NCBI RefSeq assembly: GCF_000143415.4
Contig: NW_003314302.1
Coordinates: forward strand, 995,820-1,059,819
Length of the DNA stretch: 64,000 nt
Direction of reading: 5' to 3'
Origin: Selaginella moellendorffii
Taxonomy: Eukaryota > Streptophyta > Lycopodiopsida > Selaginellales > Selaginellaceae
The position numbers were made by a program, and so were the translations under genes. Positions 20,701 to 31,327 of this stretch are shown piece by piece (the first letter of the stretch is position 1; each line of letters starts with the position of its first letter). Under the pieces are notes generated by a model, which saw only the letters and a list, made by a program, of their open reading frames with translations, did not search any database and was not told the DNA's origin.

Positions 20701-22783
20701 TACAGAAGAAAGGCACAAAGGTCACCTTTCTAGAAAAGTGTAGTGACCACTGTTTTACACGAACTCCAAACTCTATCCAACTCAATGGTATAGCCCCAAA
20801 AGTTAACATCCCTTTTAAGTCACATTATACAAACTACCTACTAAGGTTTAAGCCAACCAAAGTCAACTCTAACCTTTTCATTAGTTTGTATTGGTTTTTG
20901 AAAACAAAATGGTTTTTGAGCAAAATAATCAATAAATTAGCCATTAGAAAGTCTAAGAAAATTGTGGAAAAATTTCCAACCTAAATAAAGAATGACTCTT
21001 AGTCTAAAAATGCAAACTCTTAAAACTCAATCAACTTCCTCTTATCTACAACTTCACATAAATTCACCTTAATATAAATTCTTATGACTCAATAGTATGT
21101 GTAAACATTGAACATCATGCCCATTTTATTTGACATCGAACATTGACATCTGTAAAATGTAAAAGGAACATCCAAGACTCAATTATAAAGACCATATCTT
21201 TGGATATCCACATTGCATTATCACTTTTCTTCAATCATTTTCAAACTTTAATATAAAGACAAAACACTAAAAAAAAAATGACATGGAAAATCAAACTCTA
21301 AAGAAAGTTCTTCATCACTCAACATAACAATGCCACCTCCACTAACATAAGTGTTAACAAAGTTAATACGTTAGCTACACATCTTCTCCATTTAATAATT
21401 TACTCCAAGTGCGAATAGATCAAGTAACAAGTTATAGCAAATGAATGCTACAACCCTTTCTAACAATTTAATGGGCAAATTCTCAAAAAACAAAGGTACC
21501 AATTTAAGTTTAGCATAATGAATCATCATTGAAAATCTAATTAAATTTATTACAATGCTATTACATACAAATAGATTAGCTTCATTATCAACTACTTTAG
21601 GGTTGATTATCGTTTAACCAAACAACTTCGCAACACATTGTTCACTATCACATAAATATGATATAAAAATGATAATGACTTAACCATAAATTGAGTAACA
21701 CCACAAGCAATGCTTATATCACTACTACAAAGGTTTATATGAGTATCAAGTGTCAACTCAATTTGACAAAATGCAATATAAATGCCACACCCACAAATAA
21801 AGATTTCCAACACCTAACACCACTAACTTTTGTTCATAATACAGACAAACTCATACCACTCTCTATTCAACCAAACTCAAAGCTAATTTAACACCAAGAT
21901 ACTCAAAGAGCACTAGCAAAGTTCTAAAAGAATTAAACATTGTAACCAAGCCTTCAATAGCAAACCTAAACAAAATGGTTTAGCACTTTATTGCTATCCA
22001 TCCCACAACTTACCACTTGTAAGCCAACATGTATTAAGATAGGGATTCTTGATTGCATGATGTGAACATAAGCAATGAGTTAATGTCTCATTGTAAATCA
22101 TACAATGAGCTAACACCTCATTGTAAATCATATCTCCAAGAAGAAAAAGTGATTTATGTATTTGATCTTTCGTCCTTGATAACTTTTTTTTAAGCTTCAT
22201 CTTGATTAAACCTCAAACTTGCATTTGCACTATATTCAGTCCAATCTAAGAATAGTTTATAAAAGAGCACGACAATGATTACTTGAACCAAAAGATTAAT
22301 CCCTACAGTCTTGATTGATCTACTTATAATCATGCCTAGGAAGAATCCATTAATGCCATGCTAAACAACTATGGATTAGTCTATTTACCACTCATAACAA
22401 ACCCAAGAGAGGTTTACTTTTTCTCACAGTAACATGGAACAACTTGTAGAACCACTGGAACAACTCATGGAATCACCAATAAGCTAATATTAATCTTGCC
22501 AACTTAAAGTGCAACTTTGAGTTGTTAATGTGCCTCACTCATGAGCCCAAGCACAAACTTGTGCAAAAGGTACACCTCAAATCCATCCTATAAGCCCAAG
22601 TGCAAGTTCATACAATCTAGTCTGAAAAAGTAACTAAAGTCCATACCCAAGGAATAAATGCGAAGTTTTAGCACCCAAATGTATACCCACTTGGATTATC
22701 GTTTTCATCTTTGTATATATAACGAGATTAGTTGCCCAATCTCATTGGATAGTACTTGCTAAGACTTATCCTTTGATACCAAA
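17777..22783 (-). mobile_element. 5-kb ORF-less interior of LTR-B element (LARD-like)
   Basis: Bounded by a polypurine-like tract at 17777-17790 and by a primer-binding-site-like ttgatacca at about 22774-22782 (complement of TGGTATCAA, close to the initiator-Met tRNA site). It contains no open frame above about 70 codons and no gag, protease, RT or integrase motif that could be recognised. The plus strand is markedly A- and C-rich and G-poor throughout. This fits a large non-autonomous retrotransposon derivative, or a very old decayed one. No gene is seen anywhere in it. Confidence 0.5.
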
Positions 22784-24396
22784 TATAGCTCATGTGATTT
22801 TCACCCTTAGCCACCCTTAGTATAGGATAAGCTTGAAAATTACTAAATATAGAATGACTCTAGATTGCGAATTTGGAAATAGGACTAACACCATTATGTT
22901 CAAGAGAATCTCTATATTTTGTAAATATACCAAATTACCAAATCTAGAGACTTTCCATAAATAGTAATTGGGACTGAATAGGATTAACACAAAAGGCACG
23001 ATAGCAAGGGTGTTTGGCAGACACAATAAATTATCATCTGGTAATATTGAGAGACTAGTCTCAATACATAAGGATTCTTATCAAGTCAGTGCAAGATAGA
23101 GCACAAGAGAACTAAGAGCTAGGCCAAGTATGCTTAGTAAGAAATACATAGGAGTTCCTACCTTATATTTATCTAGCTAAATATAAATGCTAAGCCTAGT
23201 TTATTAACACTTGAATAAGAGGGATTGATAAAGGGTTTAGCAATACCAACCTCCTACCATCGTGATAGTAAGGAAATAATTGTAAGCTCATGAATTTGGA
23301 CTTCTCAGGAGGTCACCCAACCCAGTACTATTCAAACCCAAAGACGCTTAACCCGAAGTATCCCAAAACCCTTAACTGATTAAAAAAGGGGGTGCACTCT
23401 TGTTCATAAGCCCTTTCCCTCTATATTTGAACCCTATGGATTGTCTCTCAAGTCGTTCCCTTTGGTTGCTTATAATCCACCACACTTCTCTGCAAGTTCA
23501 CGCCCTCGTGAACGGAAGCTGAGAGTCGCAACTCCCCTGAGAGCCCAGCTCTCCTAACACCCTACCCCTCGGGTCGAGCCCAGCAGGAGCAAACTGGACC
23601 TGCCAGATGTCAATTAACATGTGATGCAATTCCCCTACCCAACCAACAGAGTCGGACTCGAGACCTCTCTGATACCAAATGTAAGCTTTTGAGTTTGGAC
23701 TTCCCGAAAGGTCACCCAACCCAGTACTATTTAAACCCACTACAAATATCCCAAGACCCTTAACCGATTGGAAAACGGAGTGCACTCTTATTCATGGGCC
23801 CTTTCCCTTTATATTTGAACTCCATGGATCATTTCTCAAGTCGTTCTCTTTGGTTGCTTACAATTTGCCACACTTCCCTGCAAGTTCACGCCCTCGTGAA
23901 CGGAAGCTGAGAGCTGCAGCTCTCCTGAGAGCCCCGCTCTCTTGACACCCTACCCCTCAGGTCGAGCCCAGCAGGAGCAAATTGGACCTGCCAGATGTCA
24001 ATCAAGTTGTGGTGCGATTCCCTTAGCCAACCAACAGAGTCAGACCCGAGACCCCTCTGATACCAAATGTAAGCTCCTGAATTTGGACTTCCCGAAAGGT
24101 TACCCAACCCAATACTATTCAAACCCAAGGACACTTAACCCCAAGTATCCCAAGACCCTTAACCGATTAGAAAAAGGGGTGCACTCTTGTTCATAAGCCC
24201 TTTCCCTCTATATTTGAACCCTATAAATCGTCTCTCGAGTCGTTCCCTTTGGTTGCTTACAATAATATTTGAAAGGACTAGCCGATAGGTAATTTTTGCT
24301 ACCAACAATCATATTCGCAAAATGGTAATAAGGAAAGAATATCCAAAAAGACTTACTAACAAATAACTTTTAATACCCTCAATCATATTTGCAACA
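22784..24396 (-). mobile_element. 5' LTR of minus-strand LTR-B element, interrupted by tandem TRIM
   Basis: It starts TATAGCTCATGTGATTTTCACC next to the primer-binding-site-like motif and matches 15119-17776 after removal of insertions. The tandem TRIM at 23281-24261 splits it. A short direct duplication of its end (atcatattcgcaa / atcatatttgcaa, 24308 and 24381) marks the right side. Confidence 0.5.
23281..24261 (-). mobile_element. tandem TRIM retroelement, LTR-I-LTR-I-LTR
   Basis: Three terminal repeats, 23281-23474, 23680-23862 and 24068-24261, all start TGTAAGC and end GCTTATA or GCTTACA. Each of the two interiors (about 205 bp) ends in ctctgatacca plus aa, the complement of the TGGTATCAGAG primer-binding site for initiator tRNA-Met, so the element points leftward. 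The whole array is flanked by ataat on both sides (23276-23280, 24262-24266), showing it was inserted, or later expanded, as one unit. There is no coding capacity. Confidence 0.8.
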
Positions 24397-25199
24397 AGTA
24401 TTTAAAGTGAGACTTGGACATATGGAGGACTTGAATAAAGTGTAAAGTCAATATGGCTCTAAAGCCACCTTTATGGTTGTGGTAAATAACCCAAGTTGAG
24501 ATAAGGACCTATAGAGGTTATGAATAAGACTCCTCCAAGTGGTTAAAAATGTATTAATTGACTAAAGTAGAATGAAAAATTTAATCAATTACAAAGTGTA
24601 GTTGCTAAACACTCAAACCAGATTTTAACCTATAATTTTGAACTAAAACATAAGACTTTGAGAGCCACTATAATCCATAAAATACCATTGTAGCAAATGA
24701 TACATTCTATCTCTATATCTGTCTAAATCTCCTAGACTTGCATTAACTTAAACTCATAACTTTCATCCTTCTCTACCACTACACATGGGAGGTTATATTC
24801 ATTTTTTTCATGCTTTACATTCTCCTTATCCTCTTTTGAATGAAAAAAAGTTTTGAAGCATAGACTCTATTTGAACTTACTATGCCTATCTTCACTCTGT
24901 TATTTAGTTTGGCTTCACTACATTAATGTAGCGCATATGATCATGGGATGAGATTTGAATATATTATCACTATGGATCCTTGGAACCTTGGGGGATAAAT
25001 GGGGATAAAATAGCCACTAAAGGCTTTCTCATCAAGCAATTGCTTCATTTTCAATTGGTTTAAGGGGAGGGAGATAGAGTGTACTATATGTGGTATCAGA
25101 GCAAATGACATAAGTTCGATTCCCATTGATTAATGACTACTTAAAATATAATATACCCTTGAGCAAGGTATATTCCTACCCCTAAATTTAAAATTGTAT
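24397..25199. mobile_element. retrotransposon debris with LTR-A end and primer-binding site
   Basis: About 24400-24593 matches the right end of LTR-A (ending aatcaattaca). A clear TGGTATCAGAGC primer-binding site for initiator tRNA-Met lies at 25085-25096 on the plus strand. A block at 25139-25199 (cttgagcaaggtatattcc) recurs at 28290-28350, on the other side of the gypsy remnant, so the gypsy element entered an older retroelement. No gene is seen. Confidence 0.5.
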
Positions 25200-25365
25200 T
25201 GTGAGTGCTTGAAATATAGAAAGGGAATACAGAAAATGTGCATATCAATTAGCCCAAAAACCCTAGCTTATATACAATCTAGATTGAAACCAATCTAATG
25301 GCAACCAAAATCCCACTACGCTAATATTAGTATATGCCATTATAGCCGTACACTTGGCCCTCACA
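25200..25365 (-). mobile_element. left LTR of Ty3/gypsy remnant
   Basis: 166 bp beginning TGTGAGTGCTTGAAATATAG and ending CCCTCACA. It matches the segment at 28026-28201 over its whole length. The flank at 25196-25199 (gtat) equals the four bases after the right LTR (28202-28205). Confidence 0.75.
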
Positions 25366-25499
25366 TCATCCCCTCCTCTCGGAATAATGGAAGACCATCA
25401 GGGTTCTCTTGTAAACGGGCCAGCATCTAGAGGAACGTCAGGAGGAGGCATTAGCAAATCTGTTCAAACGTTGCACATACACAATCTATAGAGGATTAG

Positions 25500-26879
25500 C
25501 CTACTGGATGTCATGCCGAACCTCACAAACTTGTGGTCTAACTTGCCGCAACACCCAATACAATCCTTTCCACTACGTAAAGAGCCCGTTAGATAAACCA
25601 CATACTATAAGATGGAAAAAACAGACTTTATCCACTTTATACTTTGCAGGTGGATGATGATGGGAGTTGTAGCATTGTTATTGTCCCACTTGTATGTATC
25701 CTAAGTGTTCGGCAAACTCTACTCAAACAAGTGGAAAAATGCTCGTCAAATATTGATCCCACAACCTAGCATCAGTAGCTCGTGGCAATCGTGAGGTAAA
25801 CTCAGCTCCGTTGATAATATTGGATCATGACTATATAGGAGCTTATATAATGATGCACCAATAGAACTTTGCACCCCTGTGACATATGCATACCGAAGAG
25901 ACGGCAAATAACCATCCCAATCCGAATGTTAAAAATTCACATACTTCACAATCATCCCTTTGAATGTCCGAACGAGCCGTTCCACCAGATTGTCTGATTG
26001 TGGATGATAAGCACTTATGAAAGTGTAGTGTATCCCCAACCGAGATGTCAAAACATAAAATGCCTCAACCATAAATGCGGGACCATTATCCAAAAGAATC
26101 CGCTCTGAACAAGAATGCTGGAACACCACTCGATTGAGGAGGAAGTATCCAACAACAGTTGTAGAGGTGCTAGCAAGAGCACCAACTTCCACCTGACAAG
26201 TTAAGTAGTCAAAGGTAATAATAATATACTCATTGCCAGCAGTCGATCGTAGAAAAAGTCCCATAAGATCAAATGCCACCAACTCAAACGGACAAGAAGT
26301 TGCAATTGATTCCAACCGTCCTTCCACAACACGAGGGGTAGTATTATGAGTTTGGCACCAAACACAGCTACACACATATTGGATAATATCACCTTGCATC
26401 TCCGGCCAATAGAAAGACCTGCGTAACTTCTCAATTACACGACAATGTTCCATATGCCCACCTAGAATAGAAGAATTATGGTAGGCATGAAGAAACCACG
26501 GAATAAAGACAAAAGGCACCACCAGCTGTAAATGATCATCAAAATTCGTCCCCACAAAATAAAGAAGGTTGTCTTCAAGGCGATATTGAGAATGTAAATG
26601 CCGGAAAGGCAAGTTATCAACAAGTGATACAGGATTCTCAAACCCATCTCGAAGCCTTCGAATCCACAGCTCAATCTTTTGAGCCATGCAAACCTCATCA
26701 AAAGAAGGTAGATCTTGTTCCGCGCCTTGTGGACACTGAACGTCAAGTGTAGCAACTACCGATAACATACAATCCTCGTCTAGAAAATCCACAGATGCTG
26801 GAACAATATGCTCATCAGAAACATGAAAAGAGAGTGGAGAAGGAGGGGTCACTGATTTATTCGCGCAAGGTCCCTCCAT
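25500..26879 (-). pseudogene. Ty3/gypsy integrase remnant
   Basis: The frame at 26879-25929 reads an integrase. It has an HHCC zinc-binding region (H-x-S-S-I-L-G-G-H ... CSCVWCQ) and a core with FDLMG, LLDNGPAF and a glutamate in NLVERLVRT, the D,D,E arrangement of retroviral-type integrases. A TAA at 25929 interrupts it, and the frame resumes beyond (DWDGYLPSLRYAYV ... LLYSHDP), so the C-terminal part is present but separated by one nonsense codon. Integrase inserts retrotransposon cDNA. Here it lies directly next to gag, with protease, reverse transcriptase and RNase H missing between them. Confidence 0.8.
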
Positions 26880-26989
26880 TACTCGTGCGACTCTTCGTTT
26901 CTTGGATGCATCTCGGTGTCCAAACCTTCCACTACAACAGCACTAACGAGACGTTACTAACACCAAGGTCTCTAGCCAGGAAATGGAGG

Positions 26990-27830
26990 TCACCAATCTA
27001 GAAAATGCCGACAACACCAATAAGTGTGACCAACTTCATCACACGCCCAGCAGCAAACATCATGGCTATGGCCATGACCACGTCCTCGCCCTTGTCCTTG
27101 GACTGAAGCAGCAACAGCATCAACCTCCATTGGAACAGGACCATCACCTATAGGAAGTGGAGCTAAAGGACGTGCAGCAAGAAGTGGAAGAGGCAATGTC
27201 TCATAATGTTGTGCCAAGCAAAGAGTATCATCAAGGATGGCAGGAGCAAGTGCATGCACAAGTCCGACAAGATCTTAAAGAAGTGTTAGCCACAACATTC
27301 CTAGCTTGATGCGCTCTGACATATTTAGCTCAGCACAAAGCAAAAGACTTCGGAAATGAACGCCAAATTGCACCACCGACTCAGATGGCCCTTGGCGAAG
27401 AAGATGCAATTGTTGGAAGGCATCATCATAGTCATTGGCACGTCCGAAAGCGTGTTTGAAGACGTCCGGGAGAACACTTTAATCCCCACGAGTGGCTGCA
27501 CTCAAACCATTGTACCATTGCAATGCTGTCCCTTGAAGACACGTGGGAAACTCATGCAAATGTCGAGTATCATCCCAAAAATGATATGTGGCAATCACCG
27601 TGAAGTGATCGAACCAATGGTACACATCATCCCGAGGATTCCCACAAAAGAACTCCTGCCAAACGCGAGGATTGGCACCAAGAGCAAGAGGAGTTGTACC
27701 ACGTGCCGTGAACACCGCCATCAACTGAATTTGATTGTTCAATTGCAAACATATAGCATCAAGCAATTGTACCAACTACTACTCCAGAGTCAAAGGAGGA
27801 GATTGTTGATCTGCTATGAAGAAGAATGAA
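26990..27830 (-). pseudogene. Ty3/gypsy gag remnant
   Basis: Minus-strand frames 27775-27479 and 27259-26990 encode a retrotransposon gag: a capsid-like stretch (VWQEFFCG, FWDDTRHLHEFPTCLQG, ALQWYNGL) followed by a CCHC knuckle, CWACDEVGHTYWCC, after a Gly/Arg-rich linker. The two pieces are out of frame with each other, so the gene is dead. It lies just inside the right (5') LTR, as expected for the minus-strand element. Confidence 0.75.
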
Positions 27831-28025
27831 AAAAGAGCAAAAAAAGAGAAATAACAAAAAGCTAGAAGGAAATAATAAATCTAGACAATGCAAAAAGTTA
27901 TATTTAAACCAAAATCCTAAAAGGAAAGAATAAAAGAAAAGAAATGGAAAAAGCTAGATCTAAACCAAAATCCCAAATCCAAGCACTCCTCAGGGACAAT
28001 CAAAAGTGCCCTTTACCTCCACTAA

Positions 28026-28201
28026 TGTGAGTGCTTGGAATATAGAAAGGGAATATAGAAAATGTGCATATTAATTAACCCAAAAACCATAGCTTATATA
28101 CAAGAGCAAGTGGTTCAGATTGAAACCAATCCGACGGCTACCAAAATCCCACTACATTAATATTAATAAACGGCATTATAACCATACATTTGGCCCTCAT
28201 A
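28026..28201 (-). mobile_element. right LTR of Ty3/gypsy remnant
   Basis: About 176 bp beginning TGTGAGTGCTTGGAATATAG and ending CCCTCATA, matching the left LTR with a few substitutions and a short insertion (agagcaagtgg). The element between the two LTRs is only about 3 kb long. Confidence 0.75.
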
Positions 28202-28880
28202 GTATGTATTGGGCATCTATGTGTACGTTCTTCCTTTTGGTGGAGCATATATGGATGGAGCAAATAGCACGAGTTTGATTCCATTAGTAGCTACTTAAAA
28301 TATAATATACCCTTGAGCAAGGTATATTCCTACCCCTAAATTTGAAATCATACGTATTGGATGCATATGTCCTTCCTCTTGGTGGAGCATACACGGATGA
28401 AGGCATGATTAGTTGCCTCACATGGAATAAAATGAAATAACCATTTAAAAAGGGATAAAATGTGTGTAAAACTTAGATAACAAAATACCTTCTATTATAA
28501 AAGACTCTATCTAAACAAAAAGGTGAATAACAAAAGATATCTTGTTATAAACTACAACATAAATAAGAGACTCACACTACTCAACTTCCTTAAACACACA
28601 ATTTGATACTTAATAAAATCAATAGAATAGAAAAACTCCTCAATAAAATCACCATTGCCGCTACCTCTTGAACCATCACTTTAAGAAGATTTTCCTCCCA
28701 CCACCAATAACAATAACTCTGAAATCTCAAAACGAGGTACTTCACTTCAGAATTTTAATAAACTGGATACTCAAACAGTAATGGCTTGAGATGAGACAAA
28801 GTTCACTACCAAGACACTCGTTTTTTTTTTTTTAAACCATTCTGCATTACTATGCATTCAGGAACCAACAACTTTTTAGG
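28202..28880. other. non-coding, with ~150-bp direct duplication
   Basis: 28205-28260 and 28350-28400 share gtattgg...tccttcc-ttggtggagcata, an imperfect direct repeat about 150 bp apart, with a copy of the 25139-25199 block between them. The rest, including a poly-T run near 28824, shows no gene or recognisable element. Confidence 0.4.
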
Positions 28881-30272
28881 TGAAGCATTTTGGGGACCAT
28901 AACATTTTCATTGGTGAGGATGAGTATCATGCTTGGCTGGAGAACAGTCCCTAGATGCTTGTTCAACCATGAGGTTTTGAGCAAGGCATTAATTATAGGG
29001 TAAGTGGGTACACAAGCTAAATACAAGGAGAAAAGTGAGATTAATTGATAGAAGGTAAGATTATTTGCAAAAGATTACAAACAATGAGTTGGAATTGATT
29101 ATAATGAGATATTTCACCAATAGTTAAAATGGTTTCTTTCCACTTTGTTCTTGCAACTGCTAATCATTTGGATCTTGAGGTTGAGCAGATGGATGTTAAA
29201 AATACATTCCTCAATAGCAAGCTAGAGGAACTAGTATATATGTGTCAACCTTCAATCCAAGGAAAAGAGTGTTATATTTGCAAAGTCCATCAATCTATTT
29301 AACAATCACCAAGAATTGGAATTTATATTATTGTTTTTCAGATGATTCTTGTGTGTGTTTATGTCAACAATCTTATCATGGTTGGAAAGACAACAAGTCT
29401 ATATTGGCTTAAAGAACAGCTTTCCAACAGCTTTGAATGACCTTCTGTTAGGCTTGTAAATAATGCGTGATAGGGAAAGTTGAGTTCTAAAGAGTCATCA
29501 ACATAAGTAAAATCAGGAAATACAGTTATTTTTTCACTACATGACCAGCTCTGACTCCAGTACTACAATTCATCAAACTCTCCAGAGCCAATCAACCATG
29601 TTCCTCCCAAGGGGGAGAGGAAAGAGATGGCTATGCTACCATATCAAAATATGGTTGGAGCATTGATGCATTTAGCCACATCAAGCAGATTGAACATAGT
29701 TTCCAGAGTGTCCCAGTTCATGCAGAATCCTGGGAAGAGACATTGGTATGCAGTGGTAAATATGTAAGTCAAACTTACAAGAGAAATTGGATTGGGCATA
29801 TTTATGCCGTACGGAATGGTAGATGCTAACCTCGCTGATGATCTAGATGGTCGGAGACAACAGCTGGGTATAAGTTTAAATTTTCTAATGCAGTTGTATC
29901 ATGGCACAGCCAGAAATAGAGAATGGTGGCATTGTCCACTTGTGAAGCAGTTGTTACAGAAGCTGTCAAGGAAGCTTTATGGATTCGATACTTGTTCTAG
30001 GACATCAGTTTAGCTGCAAGCAACACTAAACGTTTACAACAATAACACAGCGTATCTTCAATCTATCACGAACCAGTGCGTCATGGGAGAAATAAACATT
30101 TCAAGATGTTCTACTACTTTATCAGGGAGAGGATTGAGAGAGAAGAGGTCAAGCTGAAATACATCTCCATGACATGACAGCGGATTTGCTCATGGAGCGT
30201 CTGTGACAACAACTCGGACTGATCTCACAGGGGGAGTAGCAATCTGATAAGAGACATCAGATTGAGGGGGAG
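28881..30272 (+). pseudogene. Ty1/copia pol remnant (RT and RNase H)
   Basis: Decayed plus-strand coding sequence. At about 29175-29260 the RT motif EQMDVKNTFLN is read. At 29345-29390 there is VCVYVNNLIMVG, where active copia RTs have YVDD. At 29625-29760 there is PYQNMVGALMHLATSSRLN ... FMQNPGK, and at about 29800-30000 the RNase H part YVDANLADDLDGR. The stretch ends in a polypurine tract (gattgagggggag) directly before an LTR. Stops and frameshifts are numerous, and gag and integrase are not recognisable. Confidence 0.8.
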
Positions 30273-30944
30273 TGTTGGAGCAAACAGCAGCAGATCAAGG
30301 AGAGATCAAGGCACAATCTAAGGAAACCAGAATGTGTATGTAAACCAGGTGAGGGTTGCATCAATACACAAGTAGCTTTTTCCCATTTATGCTGTGTCCA
30401 TCAGGCCATCTGGGATGGGCATTGCTAGCTCAGGAGCATTACCGTCTCATGCTCAGTGGGAGCCCTGGTCTACAACAATGCATGGACTTGGAGGTCATAC
30501 ATGTCCACCCATGGGTGTTGCGGCTCTCATTTTTTAAAACTGCTCATATAGAGTTGCATAGGCACTATTAGCTCCAACTTGGAGTGCTGCCCATGTATGT
30601 CCTTTTGATATGTAAATCAAGTGTATGACATGCTTTTTCTATGAGAAAGTAACAGCCACTGCGGAACATGGATCAGTCCTAGCTTGGACTATTTGCCCAC
30701 CAGGTGGCACAAAAGCTAGAAGGCCTTCGGACGTTTTCATGAACTGTGAACCACATCCTAACTCAAGGTGTCAGCCGAGTACTATAATCAAGCAAGCTTG
30801 CATTGGCTCCTAGGCCTCTCTCACCTGGAGATGCCTCACACGACAGTATGAAACCCTTCCATTCTCTCATGCTGGGACACCACTAACTCGAGTAACTAAG
30901 AGATGCCAACTTCTCTGATCACGAGTTACACAAAGATTCCAACA
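30273..30944 (+). mobile_element. 3' LTR of Ty1/copia remnant
   Basis: 672 bp bounded by TGTTGG and CCAACA, a 6-bp inverted repeat of TG...CA form, following a polypurine tract. No 5' LTR copy was recognised in the window, so the element is truncated. Confidence 0.7.
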
Positions 30945-31327
30945 GATCTAAGAGCCTAGTTTTGATTGTGCAAATCCAAAACCCTAGGCCAGGATCACAA
31001 TTCCCCAACACACCACGAACGGTATGCCATCCATGCTCCACAAGCTGCAAGCTCCGTGTGGTTGATGTCCCTATACACACTTTTTCTCTTGCTCTTTTAC
31101 ACTCACATTCCCTTTCAATCCACACATAAACCATTTCACGCATCACACGTCCAAGTTCCTCAACTAACTGGTTCCTGTGCTCTTGATGGCCAAGAAACCG
31201 GCAAGGCCTAGGATACCCGGCCATAGAAATGTGAGTGGAAGTGGACCCGTACGTCTGTTCTGTTCCAAAGACTTTGTAGAGTTTACAAAGCCGCGTAAAG
31301 GATGAAACCCTAAACCCTTGGTCATGG
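30945..31327. other. spacer between copia LTR and PPR gene
   Basis: Presumed promoter and leader of the PPR gene. Copies of aaaccctaa occur at about 30970 and 31308, the telo-box type motif frequent upstream of plant organelle-protein genes. No TATA box could be assigned with confidence. Confidence 0.35.

Noticed and set aside
15113-24401. Target duplication for the minus-strand LTR-B element
   Set aside because: The flanks (tgata and agtat) do not match. The right border is blurred by a small direct duplication and the left flank is itself LTR-B sequence.
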